Source: JAAYEL01 sp964345835 (GTDB lineage: Bacteria > Bacillota > Clostridia > Tissierellales > Peptoniphilaceae). From it: a stretch of 64,000 bases of DNA. The stretch is from NCBI GenBank assembly GCA_964345835.1, contig CAYFSL010000001.1:62001-126000 (forward strand), read 5' to 3'. This document shows, in pieces, positions 15,358 through 24,700 of this stretch; within the stretch, counting starts at the first letter, position 1; the number at the start of each line of letters is the position of its first letter. The notes beneath the pieces are model-generated. The model saw only the letters and a list, made by a program, of their open reading frames with translations. It searched no databases and was not told the origin of the DNA. A program made the translations under genes and the position numbers.

Positions 15358-16425
15358 ATGGCAATTACAGCAAAACTTGTCAAGGAACTTAGAGATATGA
15401 CAGGCGCTGGTATGATGGACTGTAAGCAAGCTTTACAAGAAACCAATGGTGACATTGATAAGGCTGTTGATATACTAAGAGAAAAGGGAGCTGCTAAGGC
15501 TGTTAAAAAAGCTGGTAAGGTAGCTGCTGAAGGTGTAATAAAATTAAGAATTTCTGATGACCACAAAAAAGTATCTATAGTTGAGATAAATACACAAACA
15601 GACTTTGTTGCTAAAAACGAAGGATTTATCGAATTATCTGACAAGATAATTGACCACATATTCAACAATAACATCAAGACAATAGAAGAGTTAAATGACT
15701 CTGAATTCGAAGGTGTTAAATTCTCTGAATTTATGAGTGAGCAAATTGCAAATATTGGAGAAAACATAGTCGTAAGAAGACTTACAACATATGATGCTAA
15801 CGAAAATGAATATGTGTTTGGATATGTTCACTTCAACAACGCTAACGGTGTTGCAATGAAGGTTAAGGTAGATAGCAAGGAAACTTTTGAAGGTGCTAGC
15901 AGCTTATTACAAAATGTAACTATGCATATTTCAGCAATGGGACCTGAATATATTTCATATAAGGAACTTGATCCTGAATTTGTAGAAAAAGAACTAGCTG
16001 CACTTAAGGGATCTTTAGAAGTTAGAAATGAAGAGTTAGAAATTCTTGGCAAACCATTAAAGCATATTCCAAAATATGGTTCAAGATCACAAATAACTGA
16101 TGAGGTTCTTGAAGAAGAAACTAAGGCAATTAGAGAAGAACTACTTGCTGAAGGAAAGCCAGAAAAAATATTAGACAAGATTATTCCAGGAAAGATCGCA
16201 AAGTTCCTAGAAGACAATACTCAAATTGATTCTCAATACGCACTATATAGTCAAGCATTTGTTCTAGATGCTGATAAGTCTGTTGAAGAAGCTATAAATG
16301 AACAAGCTCAAAAATTAAATGGCTCTATTGAAGTATTAGAATATGCAAGGTTCAAAGTAGGCGAAGGTATCGAAAAGAAAGAAGAGAACTTTGCTGAAGA
16401 AGTTGCAAGTCAAATGAATTTATAA
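15358..16425 (+). CDS. tsf: Elongation factor Ts
   Basis: Guanine-nucleotide exchange factor for EF-Tu. The N-terminal UBA-like domain has LRDMTGAGMMDCK and the core motif TQTDFVAKNE, which contacts EF-Tu. At 355 residues it is longer than the roughly 290-300 usual in Bacilli; the extra length lies in the second half of the core, around the repeated charged segments at about 195-300. ATAGGAGG precedes ATG 15358. Co-transcribed with rpsB across a 67-base gap without an obvious terminator. Confidence 0.97.
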   Translation: MAITAKLVKELRDMTGAGMMDCKQALQETNGDIDKAVDILREKGAAKAVKKAGKVAAEGVIKLRISDDHKKVSIVEINTQTDFVAKNEGFIELSDKIIDHIFNNNIKTIEELNDSEFEGVKFSEFMSEQIANIGENIVVRRLTTYDANENEYVFGYVHFNNANGVAMKVKVDSKETFEGASSLLQNVTMHISAMGPEYISYKELDPEFVEKELAALKGSLEVRNEELEILGKPLKHIPKYGSRSQITDEVLEEETKAIREELLAEGKPEKILDKIIPGKIAKFLEDNTQIDSQYALYSQAFVLDADKSVEEAINEQAQKLNGSIEVLEYARFKVGEGIEKKEENFAEEVASQMNL

Positions 16426-16435
16426 TATTAACTTT

Positions 16436-16466
16436 AAGAGAGAACATTTTAATGTTCTCTCTTATT
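16436..16466 (+). terminator. Hairpin between tsf and pyrH
   Basis: Perfect 13-base inverted repeat AAGAGAGAACATT (16436-16448) / AATGTTCTCTCTT (16451-16463), then only TTATTAT. It sits 18 bases ahead of the pyrH start. It may be a partial terminator that sets the ratio of rpsB-tsf to downstream genes. Confidence 0.6.
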
Positions 16467-16480
16467 ATATGGAGAGGAAT

Positions 16481-17200
16481 ATGTTTGAAAATAAAAGGGT
16501 ATTAATTAAACTAAGTGGAGAAGCTCTTAGTGGTAAGAAGGGCTTTGGTCTGGATGATGAAACTATTGATGGTATTTGTAAAGTTATAAAATCTTGCCAT
16601 GAACTTGGCACAGAAATCGGCATAGTTGTCGGAGGCGGTAACTTCTGGAGAGGTAGGTCATCTGAGAATATGGATAGGACCTCTTCAGACAATATAGGTA
16701 TGTTAGGTACAGTGATGAACGCATTAAGAATCCAGGCTTCTCTAGAAAACCTTGGCCTAGAAACTCGTGTTCAGACAGCTGTTTCTATGAATGAGATAGC
16801 AGAGCCTTTTATCGTTAGAAAGGCCATCAGACATATTGAAAAAAACAGGATAGTAATCTTTGCAGCAGGAACTGGACTTCCTTATTTTTCAACCGACACA
16901 ACTGCAGCACTTAGAGCTTTAGAAATTAATGCAGATTGTATTTTATTAGGAAAAACCGGTACAGATGCAATATATGATAAGGATCCAAACAAGTATCCTG
17001 ATGCTGTAAAATTTGAGAGATTAACCTATAGTGAAATATTAAAAAGAGATTTAAAAATAATGGATGCCTCAGCAACATCCTTATGTAAAGACAACAATAT
17101 GCCACTTATTGTTTTCGGAATAGACGATCCAAATAATCTTTATAAGATAATAAAGGGTGAAAAAATTGGAACTATAGTAGAGGGGGATAAAAATGAATAA
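16481..17200 (+). CDS. pyrH: UMP kinase
   Basis: Amino-acid-kinase-fold hexamer that phosphorylates UMP to UDP for RNA, DNA and cell-wall precursor supply. About 239 residues. Motifs: VLIKLSGEAL at the N terminus, VVGGGNFWRG, DTTAALRALE and LLGKTGTDAIYDKDP. The start is ATG 16481 (MFENKR) with GGAGAGG ahead; the upstream ATG 16469 overlaps that ribosome site. The downstream frr frame overlaps by 8 bases. Confidence 0.96.
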   Translation: MFENKRVLIKLSGEALSGKKGFGLDDETIDGICKVIKSCHELGTEIGIVVGGGNFWRGRSSENMDRTSSDNIGMLGTVMNALRIQASLENLGLETRVQTAVSMNEIAEPFIVRKAIRHIEKNRIVIFAAGTGLPYFSTDTTAALRALEINADCILLGKTGTDAIYDKDPNKYPDAVKFERLTYSEILKRDLKIMDASATSLCKDNNMPLIVFGIDDPNNLYKIIKGEKIGTIVEGDKNE

Positions 17201-17747
17201 TGTTATAAAGTCATATAAAGAAAAAATGGAAGCCCATGTTAATGGCTACAAAGAAAACTTATTACTTGTAAGAGCGGGAAGAGCAAACCCAGCTCTAGTT
17301 GAGAACCTAACATTTTCATACTATGGGGTTGAAACTCCAGTTAAAAATGCAGCAACTATAACTGTACCTGAGGCTAGACTACTTGTTGTTCAACCTTGGG
17401 ATGTTTCAACAATTAAAGAAATTGAGAAGGCTATAATTTCTTCAGAATTAGGAATCACGCCATCAAATGATGGTAAACTTATCAGGCTACCATTCCCAGC
17501 TTTAACAGAAGATAGAAGAAAAGAGCTTGTAAAAGATGTAAACAAGAAATCAGAAGCTTCTAAAGTAGGAATTAGAAACATTAGAAGAGACCTTATGAAT
17601 GACATTAAGAAGGCTGAAAAGGATAATGAAATCAACGAGGACGAAAGAAAGACTCTTGAAAAACAAGCCCAAGATTTAACCGATGAATATATAGACAAGA
17701 TAGTTGCAATTACCAAAGATAAGGAAAAGGAATTAATGGAAGTATAG
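17193..17747 (+). CDS. frr: Ribosome recycling factor
   Basis: Releases ribosomes from mRNA after termination together with EF-G. 184 residues, the family length. Characteristic features: LLLVRAGRANPALVENL near the N terminus, YYGVETPVKNAATI, then the coiled-coil arms containing RLPFPALTEDRRKELVK and a long charged helix. Overlaps pyrH by 8 bases with GGGGG ahead of the start. Confidence 0.97.
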   Translation: MNNVIKSYKEKMEAHVNGYKENLLLVRAGRANPALVENLTFSYYGVETPVKNAATITVPEARLLVVQPWDVSTIKEIEKAIISSELGITPSNDGKLIRLPFPALTEDRRKELVKDVNKKSEASKVGIRNIRRDLMNDIKKAEKDNEINEDERKTLEKQAQDLTDEYIDKIVAITKDKEKELMEV

Positions 17748-17760
17748 GAAGGGTAAGTTT

Positions 17761-18498
17761 TTGAGTACTGATATTAAAGAATTAATAAGGCAAGAAGGTC
17801 CAAAACATGTTGCTATCATCATGGATGGAAATGGACGTTGGGCCAAGCAAAAAGATGGAAAAAGGACCGATGGTCATAAGGCTGGAGCTGAAAGAGTAAT
17901 CGATATAGTAAGAAAGTCAGATGATCTAGGTATAAAATATTTAAGCCTTTATGCTTTTTCTACAGAGAACTGGAAGAGACCTCGGATGGAGGTCTCTACT
18001 ATAATGGATTTGTTGGTTAGCTTTATTAAGAGAGAACTTGATGAAATGAATAGGAATAATGTTAAATTGGTGGTCATGGGAGATATCTCAAGGTTGCCAT
18101 TTGCTAGCCGTAAGTCCGTCGAATACGCCATTGATCAGACTAAGAAAAATGAGGGATTAATCCTAAATATCGGATTAAACTATGGCTCTAGAGATGAGCT
18201 GGTTTCTGCTGTAAAGGCAATTTGTAGAGACTATAATAATGGAAAAATAAAGTTAAAGGATATTGATGAAAAGATGATTTCAGACAACCTATACACCGCT
18301 ACGATGCCTGATCCTGACTTAATGATAAGGACAGGTGGTGAGATGAGATTATCAAATTTCATGCTTTATCAGCTGGCATATTCCGAATTGTATGTTACAG
18401 ACATACTATGGCCAGATTTTACATCAGACCATTATGAAAAAGCAATTATTGAATTCATGAGCAGAAATAGGAGATTTGGAGGCTTAAATGAAGAATAG
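17761..18498 (+). CDS. uppS: Undecaprenyl diphosphate synthase
   Basis: Cis-prenyltransferase making the C55 lipid carrier for peptidoglycan. 245 residues. The catalytic HVAIIMDGNGRWAK block has Asp22; AFSTENWKRP, RTGGEMRLSNFM and LYVTDILWPDF follow, all conserved. The start is a TTG at 17761 with GGAAGGG ahead; the first in-frame ATG is inside the catalytic motif, so TTG initiation is required. cdsA overlaps by 11 bases. Substrate isoprenoid units must come from a pathway encoded elsewhere (see findings). Confidence 0.96.
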   Translation: MSTDIKELIRQEGPKHVAIIMDGNGRWAKQKDGKRTDGHKAGAERVIDIVRKSDDLGIKYLSLYAFSTENWKRPRMEVSTIMDLLVSFIKRELDEMNRNNVKLVVMGDISRLPFASRKSVEYAIDQTKKNEGLILNIGLNYGSRDELVSAVKAICRDYNNGKIKLKDIDEKMISDNLYTATMPDPDLMIRTGGEMRLSNFMLYQLAYSELYVTDILWPDFTSDHYEKAIIEFMSRNRRFGGLNEE

Positions 18499-19270
18499 TA
18501 CTTTTGTTAATAGGGTTATCATAGGATTTTTTATCCTATTATTTATGCTAGGGATGGTATTTATTAACTCCCTATTCTTACTTTTTGGTGTCCTTTTCTT
18601 GTCTACGATAGCTATATATGAGATGAGCCTTGCACTTGGGAAGGTTAATTTGAAATTTTCCCCTTTAGGAGCTTATATTTTTAATTTTATAGCTGTTTTA
18701 TTATCATACTTTTACAATAAAAACCTCTTATTACCATTATTATCGATATACAATATAATACTTATGGTATACATGATATTTTTTGATAAATTTGAACTTA
18801 GAAATATTGTAACAAGTATATTTATAGCTGTATATATAAGTCTTTCATACTCTTATATTATTTTAATTGGGGAAAAGACCTGGCTATTCTACTTATTTGG
18901 AATATCAAGTATATCTGATACCTTTGCCTACCTTGTTGGGATGCTCATAGGAAAAAACAAGCTGTATCCTAGACTCTCTCCAAATAAAACTGTTGAAGGT
19001 GCTATTGGTGGCTTGATGGGAGCCTTGGTTTTTTCAATAATATTTAAGTTGATATTTAAGGTTAATGTATCTTATTTTGTATTGGGACTAATAAGTATTA
19101 TTTTATCAGCGATGTCAATGGTAGGTGATCTTATAGCCTCATATATTAAGAGAAGGGCTGGGATTAAAGATTATGGATATATATTCAAAGAACATGGGGG
19201 AGTTATGGATAGGTTTGACTCAATTCTTTTAATTTCTCCTATGGTTTATTTGTTTATTCAGTATATATAG
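18488..19270 (+). CDS. cdsA: Phosphatidate cytidylyltransferase
   Basis: Integral membrane enzyme making CDP-diacylglycerol from phosphatidic acid and CTP. About eight hydrophobic segments in 260 residues. The C-terminal CdsA signature is clear: SDTFAYLVGMLIGKNKLYPRLSPNKTVEG, then MVGDLIASYIKRRAGIKDYG and the GGVMDRFDS motif with the paired acidic residues. Expressed between uppS and rseP. Supplies pgsA (37588) with substrate. Confidence 0.95.
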   Translation: MKNSTFVNRVIIGFFILLFMLGMVFINSLFLLFGVLFLSTIAIYEMSLALGKVNLKFSPLGAYIFNFIAVLLSYFYNKNLLLPLLSIYNIILMVYMIFFDKFELRNIVTSIFIAVYISLSYSYIILIGEKTWLFYLFGISSISDTFAYLVGMLIGKNKLYPRLSPNKTVEGAIGGLMGALVFSIIFKLIFKVNVSYFVLGLISIILSAMSMVGDLIASYIKRRAGIKDYGYIFKEHGGVMDRFDSILLISPMVYLFIQYI

Positions 19271-19279
19271 GAGAAGATT

Positions 19280-20281
19280 ATGACAATTATTATCGGCTTG
19301 ATAATGTTCATGCTACTGATTTTATTTCATGAACTTGGCCATTTTGCACTAGCAAAATTATCTGGAATTAAAGTTAATGAATTTTCAGTAGGGATGGGAC
19401 CGAGCGTTAAACAATTTAAAAAGAATGAAACATCTTACTCTATCAGGTTGCTTCCTTTAGGGGGTTATGTAGCTATGGAGGGGGAAGATGAATCGTCGGA
19501 TGACCCTAATTCTTATAGGAATGCTAAAGCCTACAAAAAGTTTTTAACAATTTTAGCTGGCCCTTTTATGAACTTGTTGATTGCCCTAATCATATTTGTG
19601 ATAATAAATTTATCAGTGGGTGTAGCGACAAATGTCATAGGAGACCTTGAGAATAACTTCCCTGCTATGGAAGCAGGTATCTTAGAGGGTGACAAAATAG
19701 TTGATATAAATGGTATAAAAATTAATAATTTTATGGACCTTTCTACAGAAATCAACAATACATCAGGAAAGCCATTTAATATAACTATTATAAGAGATGG
19801 GAAAGAGTTAAAAATCAGTAATATTGAGGCTAAAAAGATTGACAATAGGTATGTAATCGGAATTAAGCCGGAATTTACTAAGAACCTTGGAACTGCTATC
19901 AAAGATGCCTATTTAATGGTTGTTTTTGTAATAAAGAGCCTATGGCAGGTTCTTGGAATGTTATTTACTGGTGGACTTGGACTTGATGCTGTATCTGGAC
20001 CAGTAGGGGTTATCGGACAGGTTGGAAAGGCTGCTAGTCAAGGAATAATTTCCTTGCTTAACTTCACAGCTTTTATCTCAATAAACCTTGGATTTTTTAA
20101 CTTACTTCCAATACCAGCTTTAGATGGATCTAAGCTAGTTTTTATATTAATAGAAAAAATTATTGGAAGACCAATTAATGAGAAGGTCGAGCAAACAATC
20201 AATATTATAGGATTTTTATTACTTTTAGCCCTTATAATTTTGGTTACATTTAAGGACGTTAGTCGACTAATTTTTAAATAG
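19280..20281 (+). CDS. rseP: Site-2 intramembrane protease RseP/RasP
   Basis: Membrane zinc metalloprotease that cleaves anti-sigma factors and leftover signal peptides within the bilayer. Zinc site HELGH at residues 17-21 in the first helix; a PDZ domain with EAGILEGDKIVDINGIKI at about 130-190; the third zinc ligand in NLLPIPALDGSK near the C terminus. 333 residues, slightly short compared with the usual 420 or so, fitting a single PDZ domain. In many Firmicutes dxr precedes and ispG follows this gene; both are absent. Confidence 0.95.
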   Translation: MTIIIGLIMFMLLILFHELGHFALAKLSGIKVNEFSVGMGPSVKQFKKNETSYSIRLLPLGGYVAMEGEDESSDDPNSYRNAKAYKKFLTILAGPFMNLLIALIIFVIINLSVGVATNVIGDLENNFPAMEAGILEGDKIVDINGIKINNFMDLSTEINNTSGKPFNITIIRDGKELKISNIEAKKIDNRYVIGIKPEFTKNLGTAIKDAYLMVVFVIKSLWQVLGMLFTGGLGLDAVSGPVGVIGQVGKAASQGIISLLNFTAFISINLGFFNLLPIPALDGSKLVFILIEKIIGRPINEKVEQTINIIGFLLLLALIILVTFKDVSRLIFK

Positions 20282-20290
20282 GATGTAGAA

Positions 20291-23200
20291 ATGAATTTTT
20301 TAGCTATTTTAGAAGAATTTAATAATACAGAAAATCAGGACCTTAAGTTGATTAAGGTTCAGTTTTTTAATGGGGACAATGCTCTAAAAATACACTTATT
20401 TTCCAAGGATATGGTAGATGAGGTATTTGTAGAAAAACTAAAGGAGAAGATCTTAGAATCTATTGATTTAGATGTTTCGATATTATCTATAAAAGTCTAT
20501 GATCTTGAAAGCTATTGTAGGTATTTTTCCGAAAGCCTCAATAGAGAAAACAAGGTTTTATCCTTAGATTGCGATAATGATCTAATTATAAACGATGATG
20601 GGGTTACTATTGAACTAACAAATAAATTTAAGGAATATGAAATCTATAAGACAAAAAGTTTTAGTGATTTTGACAGGCTTATGAATGAAGCATCCATAAA
20701 GGTAAATTTTAAAATAGTTAAGGATGACTTCCTTGAAGAGAGTGTTAAAAAATCCGAAGAGGAAGCTTTAGAATCAATTAAATCTAAGATAATAGCTTCT
20801 AGTCAAGTAGAGAAAAAAAATAATAAAAGGGCAGAAGTACCCAAGGAAAACAGTAATATATATTCATTTGGTTTTAAGAGAAAAACAGAACCAGACTTTG
20901 TTAACCTTCAAGACCTAGTTGAAGACCCAAACATGGTTTATGTTGAGGGCAAAGTTTATGAGTATAGTAGTTTTGAAACAAGAAATGGAGATTTTGTAGT
21001 TTCATTTGACCTTGATGATGGAAAGTATGCTGTTAAGTGTAAAAAGTTCATAAGAAAAAAGGACATGGAAAATTTCTCTCAGGGCTTTAAGAATGGTTTA
21101 GAAGTTAAAATATATGGGGTTTATAAGTTTGATGATTTTGAAAAGGATAAGACCCTTGATGTTTCATATATTGAAGAAACAACCCTTCCAATAAGGCAAG
21201 ATGAGGCAAATGAAAAAAGAATAGAATTCACTCTCCATTCAAAATACTCCAATTTAGAAGGTTTAGTTGATGTAAAAGAGCTTATGGAAAGGCTTAGCCT
21301 TTGGGGTCATAAGTCTGTCGCAATAACAGATTCATATAATGTCCAATCTTATCCCGAGATTTACAAGGCGGCAAAGTCTGCTGGAATCAAGTTAAACCTG
21401 GGTTGCGAATTTAAGATGCTTGATGATAGGCTACCTATTGTTACCAACCTGTATGCATTTAAGGTTGAAGAGTTACTAAATAAGGATATTGTTGTCTTTG
21501 ATATAGAGACTACGGGTCTTTCAAGGTATAGGGACAATATAACTGAGATTGGTGGAGTCAAGATTAGGAATGGTGAAGTTGTTGAAATCTTTCAACAATT
21601 AGTAAATCCAGAGATGATAATACCAGATTTTATTACAGACCTTACAGGAATAACAAATGAGATGGTGGCAAATGAACCAACTATATCCCAGGTAATGCCT
21701 AGTTTTTTGGCATTTTGTGAAGGGACTATTCTTGCAGCCCATAACGCTGATTTTGATATTGGCTTTATAAAAAGAAAATCTGAAGATCTAGGGTTAGACT
21801 TTAGACCGATTGTTTTAGATACCCTTTGGCTGGCTAGGTCGCTTAATCCACAGTTAAAGAACCATAAATTAAACACCCTTACAAAAAATTACCAGGTTAA
21901 ACTTCTTAACCACCACAGGGCTTCAGATGATGCCAAGGCTACAGCTGAAATATTAATCAAGATGCTTAAGGAAGTAGAAGAAAAGGGATATAGTTTATCT
22001 AACATTAATGATATGCCAAGTGACTTTCCTTTAGCCAGGGGCCTATCCTATAAAAACCCTATCTATGTCCAGAATAAAGAAGGTTTAAAAAATATGTACA
22101 AGGATATTTCTATATCCAGCCTAGATTATCTTCATATTACACCAGGCCTTCCTTTCAAGGTATTTGAGGAAAATAGGAGGGGTCAGTTAATAGCAAGTGG
22201 GGGACATAAGAGTAAACTTTTTGACCTGATAGCTACGGGATATGAAGATGAAATTCTATTAAATGAGGCAAGTAAATTTGATTTTTTCATAGTTGAACCT
22301 TTAGGATTTTGTCCATATTTAGAAGATAACCATCAGGTTAAAGATCTAGACCACTATAAGAGCATCTTAGAAAAGATAGTGGAACTAGGAAAAAAACTTG
22401 ATAAAATTGTAATAGCTGCAGGAGATGTCTATTACCTTGATAGTCCTGATTATGTTTATAAAAATATTTTAACTAATTATCCTAGAAAAAGAAGGCTTGA
22501 AAAAGCTGGTTACTTTTATTTGAGGACCACTGATGAAATGCTTGAAGATTTCAGCTTCCTTGGGTCTGAAAAAGCCAGGGAGCTAGTTGTAGACAATCCA
22601 GAAAAAATTGACCAAATGATTGAAGATATTTCCCCTATTGCGGATGGCACCTTCCCACCAATCATGGAAGATTCCGATAGAATTTTAAGGGAGGGAGCCT
22701 ATGAAAAGGCTATTTCTATTTATGGAGACCCTCTTCCGGAAATTGTTAAAGCTAGGCTAGACAGGGAGCTAGATTCAATTATTTCCAATGGCTATGCTAC
22801 CCTATATATAATTGCTAAGGAATTAGTTAAAAAATCCAATGATGATGGTTATCTAGTAGGATCCAGGGGGTCGGTTGGTTCATCATTTGCAGCGACAATG
22901 GCAGATATTACAGAGGTTAACCCTCTTGAGCCCCACTACGTTTGTCCTTCCTGCAAACATTCAGAATTTGTAGGCGATAGTCAATATGGAACAGGGGTTG
23001 ACCTACCAGAAAAGCTTTGTCCTAAGTGTAATACCCCATATAAGAGAGATGGATTTGATATTCCTTTTGAAGTATTTTTAGGCTTTGAGGGTGATAAAGA
23101 ACCAGATATAGATTTAAACTTTGCTGGGGTTTATCAATCATCAATTCATAAGTATACCGAGACTATGTTTGGAGAAAGAAAGGTATTTAGGGCAGGTACC

Positions 23201-24532
23201 CTGGGAACAATCGCTGAAAAGACGGCCTTCGGCATGGCTAAAAAATTTAAGGAATTTTATCCGGATGATATGACTATAAGGATGGATTCTGCCAATATAA
23301 ATAAGATTAAAAGAAAGCTTGTAGGTATAAAAAGGACAACGGGACAGCACGCAGGTGGATTAATCATAGTACCTGAGGATAAAGATATCGAGGATTTTAC
23401 ACCAATTCAGTATCCTGCAGACCAAAAGACTAGTGGTGTAATTACAACCCATTTCGACTATCATGCTATTGATTCTAACCTCCTTAAGCTGGACCTTCTT
23501 GGTCATAATGCCCCTTCTATAATAAGGATGTTGTCTGACTTTACTGACCTTAATGCTTTAAATATTGACCTATCAGATCCAGACTCTATGTCGATATTTA
23601 ACAACACTGATAAGCTAAATATTAAACACGACTATACTAATATAGACCAGGGAAGCCTGGGGATTCCTGAATTTGGCACCCACTTTGTTAGACAGATGCT
23701 TAAGGATACAAGTCCAACAACCTTTGAAGAATTAGTCAGAATTTCAGGTCTATCTCATGGGACTGATGTTTGGCTGGGAAATGCCCAAGAGCTAATAAAT
23801 AGTGGTACAACTGTCTTAAAAAATGCAATTTGTACCAGGGATGACATTATGAATTTCTTGATCAGTCAGGGAATGGATAAAAAACTTTCCTTTACTATCA
23901 TGGAAAGGGTTAGGAAAGGAAAGGGCCTTACTGATGACCAGATAGAAGCCATGAATGAGTCAAATATACCTCAATGGTACATCGATTCCTGCCAAAAGAT
24001 TAAGTATATGTTTCCTAGGGCCCATGCGGTAGCCTATGTCATGATGTCTTTTAGAATAGCCTATTATAAGGTTCATTATCCAGAATATTTTTATGCTGTA
24101 TATTTTTCAAATAAAATTGCAGACTTCCAATATTCGATAATTTCTAAAGACCTTGATTTTATAAGTATGTATATAAAAGAATACAGGGCTAGTAATGAAG
24201 CTATAGATGATAAATTCTATTGCATAGAAGTTGCAGAAGAGATGAAGGCCAGGGAGATTGAGCTTTTAAAACCAGACCTATATAAATCTGACCCAGAAAA
24301 CTTTTTAGTAGTTGAAAAAGGAAAAATATTAGCTCCATTAATGGCTATAGATGGGGTTAGCCAACAGATAGCTCTAAGGATTGCTGAGTGTAGGAAAGAT
24401 GGGGACTTCCTGTCTATTGAAGATTTTAGGAAACGTAGCAAGATAAATAAGACAGCTTTAGCTTCTATGGAAGCCTTTGATATTTTCAATGGTATGCAGA
24501 CAGAAAACCAATTGGACTTTTTAAGCTTATAA
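20291..24532 (+). CDS. polC: DNA polymerase III PolC-type alpha subunit
   Basis: Replicative Gram-positive polymerase with built-in proofreading, 1413 residues. Order visible: N-terminal domain (1-200), OB-fold (about 215-310), the first part of a PHP domain (about 318-385), a DEDDh 3'-5' exonuclease inserted in PHP (VVFDIETTG at about 400, HNADFDIGF, HHRASDDAKAT), the PHP remainder, the polymerase domain with a zinc-binding pair CPSC...CPKC at about 885-920 and PDIDLNF catalytic aspartates, and the C-terminal helix-hairpin-helix region. Nine bases after rseP, with a weak ribosome site. Confidence 0.97.
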   Translation: MNFLAILEEFNNTENQDLKLIKVQFFNGDNALKIHLFSKDMVDEVFVEKLKEKILESIDLDVSILSIKVYDLESYCRYFSESLNRENKVLSLDCDNDLIINDDGVTIELTNKFKEYEIYKTKSFSDFDRLMNEASIKVNFKIVKDDFLEESVKKSEEEALESIKSKIIASSQVEKKNNKRAEVPKENSNIYSFGFKRKTEPDFVNLQDLVEDPNMVYVEGKVYEYSSFETRNGDFVVSFDLDDGKYAVKCKKFIRKKDMENFSQGFKNGLEVKIYGVYKFDDFEKDKTLDVSYIEETTLPIRQDEANEKRIEFTLHSKYSNLEGLVDVKELMERLSLWGHKSVAITDSYNVQSYPEIYKAAKSAGIKLNLGCEFKMLDDRLPIVTNLYAFKVEELLNKDIVVFDIETTGLSRYRDNITEIGGVKIRNGEVVEIFQQLVNPEMIIPDFITDLTGITNEMVANEPTISQVMPSFLAFCEGTILAAHNADFDIGFIKRKSEDLGLDFRPIVLDTLWLARSLNPQLKNHKLNTLTKNYQVKLLNHHRASDDAKATAEILIKMLKEVEEKGYSLSNINDMPSDFPLARGLSYKNPIYVQNKEGLKNMYKDISISSLDYLHITPGLPFKVFEENRRGQLIASGGHKSKLFDLIATGYEDEILLNEASKFDFFIVEPLGFCPYLEDNHQVKDLDHYKSILEKIVELGKKLDKIVIAAGDVYYLDSPDYVYKNILTNYPRKRRLEKAGYFYLRTTDEMLEDFSFLGSEKARELVVDNPEKIDQMIEDISPIADGTFPPIMEDSDRILREGAYEKAISIYGDPLPEIVKARLDRELDSIISNGYATLYIIAKELVKKSNDDGYLVGSRGSVGSSFAATMADITEVNPLEPHYVCPSCKHSEFVGDSQYGTGVDLPEKLCPKCNTPYKRDGFDIPFEVFLGFEGDKEPDIDLNFAGVYQSSIHKYTETMFGERKVFRAGTLGTIAEKTAFGMAKKFKEFYPDDMTIRMDSANINKIKRKLVGIKRTTGQHAGGLIIVPEDKDIEDFTPIQYPADQKTSGVITTHFDYHAIDSNLLKLDLLGHNAPSIIRMLSDFTDLNALNIDLSDPDSMSIFNNTDKLNIKHDYTNIDQGSLGIPEFGTHFVRQMLKDTSPTTFEELVRISGLSHGTDVWLGNAQELINSGTTVLKNAICTRDDIMNFLISQGMDKKLSFTIMERVRKGKGLTDDQIEAMNESNIPQWYIDSCQKIKYMFPRAHAVAYVMMSFRIAYYKVHYPEYFYAVYFSNKIADFQYSIISKDLDFISMYIKEYRASNEAIDDKFYCIEVAEEMKAREIELLKPDLYKSDPENFLVVEKGKILAPLMAIDGVSQQIALRIAECRKDGDFLSIEDFRKRSKINKTALASMEAFDIFNGMQTENQLDFLSL

Positions 24533-24554
24533 TGGCTTGTTTCAGTGGAAAGAT

Positions 24555-24583
24555 TTGAATATAGCGGGATATGGTGCTATAAT
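24555..24583 (+). promoter_or_regulatory. Promoter of the rimP-nusA-infB operon
   Basis: TTGAAT (24555-24560), a 17-base spacer and TATAAT (24578-24583) preceded by TGC, an extended -10. The transcript would begin near 24590 with a leader of about 110 bases. Confidence 0.75.
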
Positions 24584-24602
24584 AATATAGATAGATTGTA
24601 AC

Positions 24603-24634
24603 TAAGAGTGGTGGCCCCACTCTTATTTCTTTAT
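24603..24634 (+). terminator. Leader attenuator ahead of rimP-nusA
   Basis: Nine-base stem TAAGAGTGG (24603-24611) / CCACTCTTA (24617-24625) with a 5-base loop and then TTTCTTTATT. It lies about 13 bases after the predicted start of the transcript and 67 bases before rimP. It can end polC read-through and, as in B. subtilis, where NusA-stimulated termination in this leader gives autoregulation, could control nusA. That parallel is inference. Confidence 0.7.
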
Positions 24635-24700
24635 TATAGGTCGATTTGCTTTCGAAAAGACTTCTAAAGCTAAGACGGCTTAATTGTGAAAGGGGGGTAT

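Noticed and set aside
15309..15767. 152-codon - strand frame opposite tsf
   Set aside because: Mirror of strongly conserved EF-Ts codons; composition typical of antisense frames.
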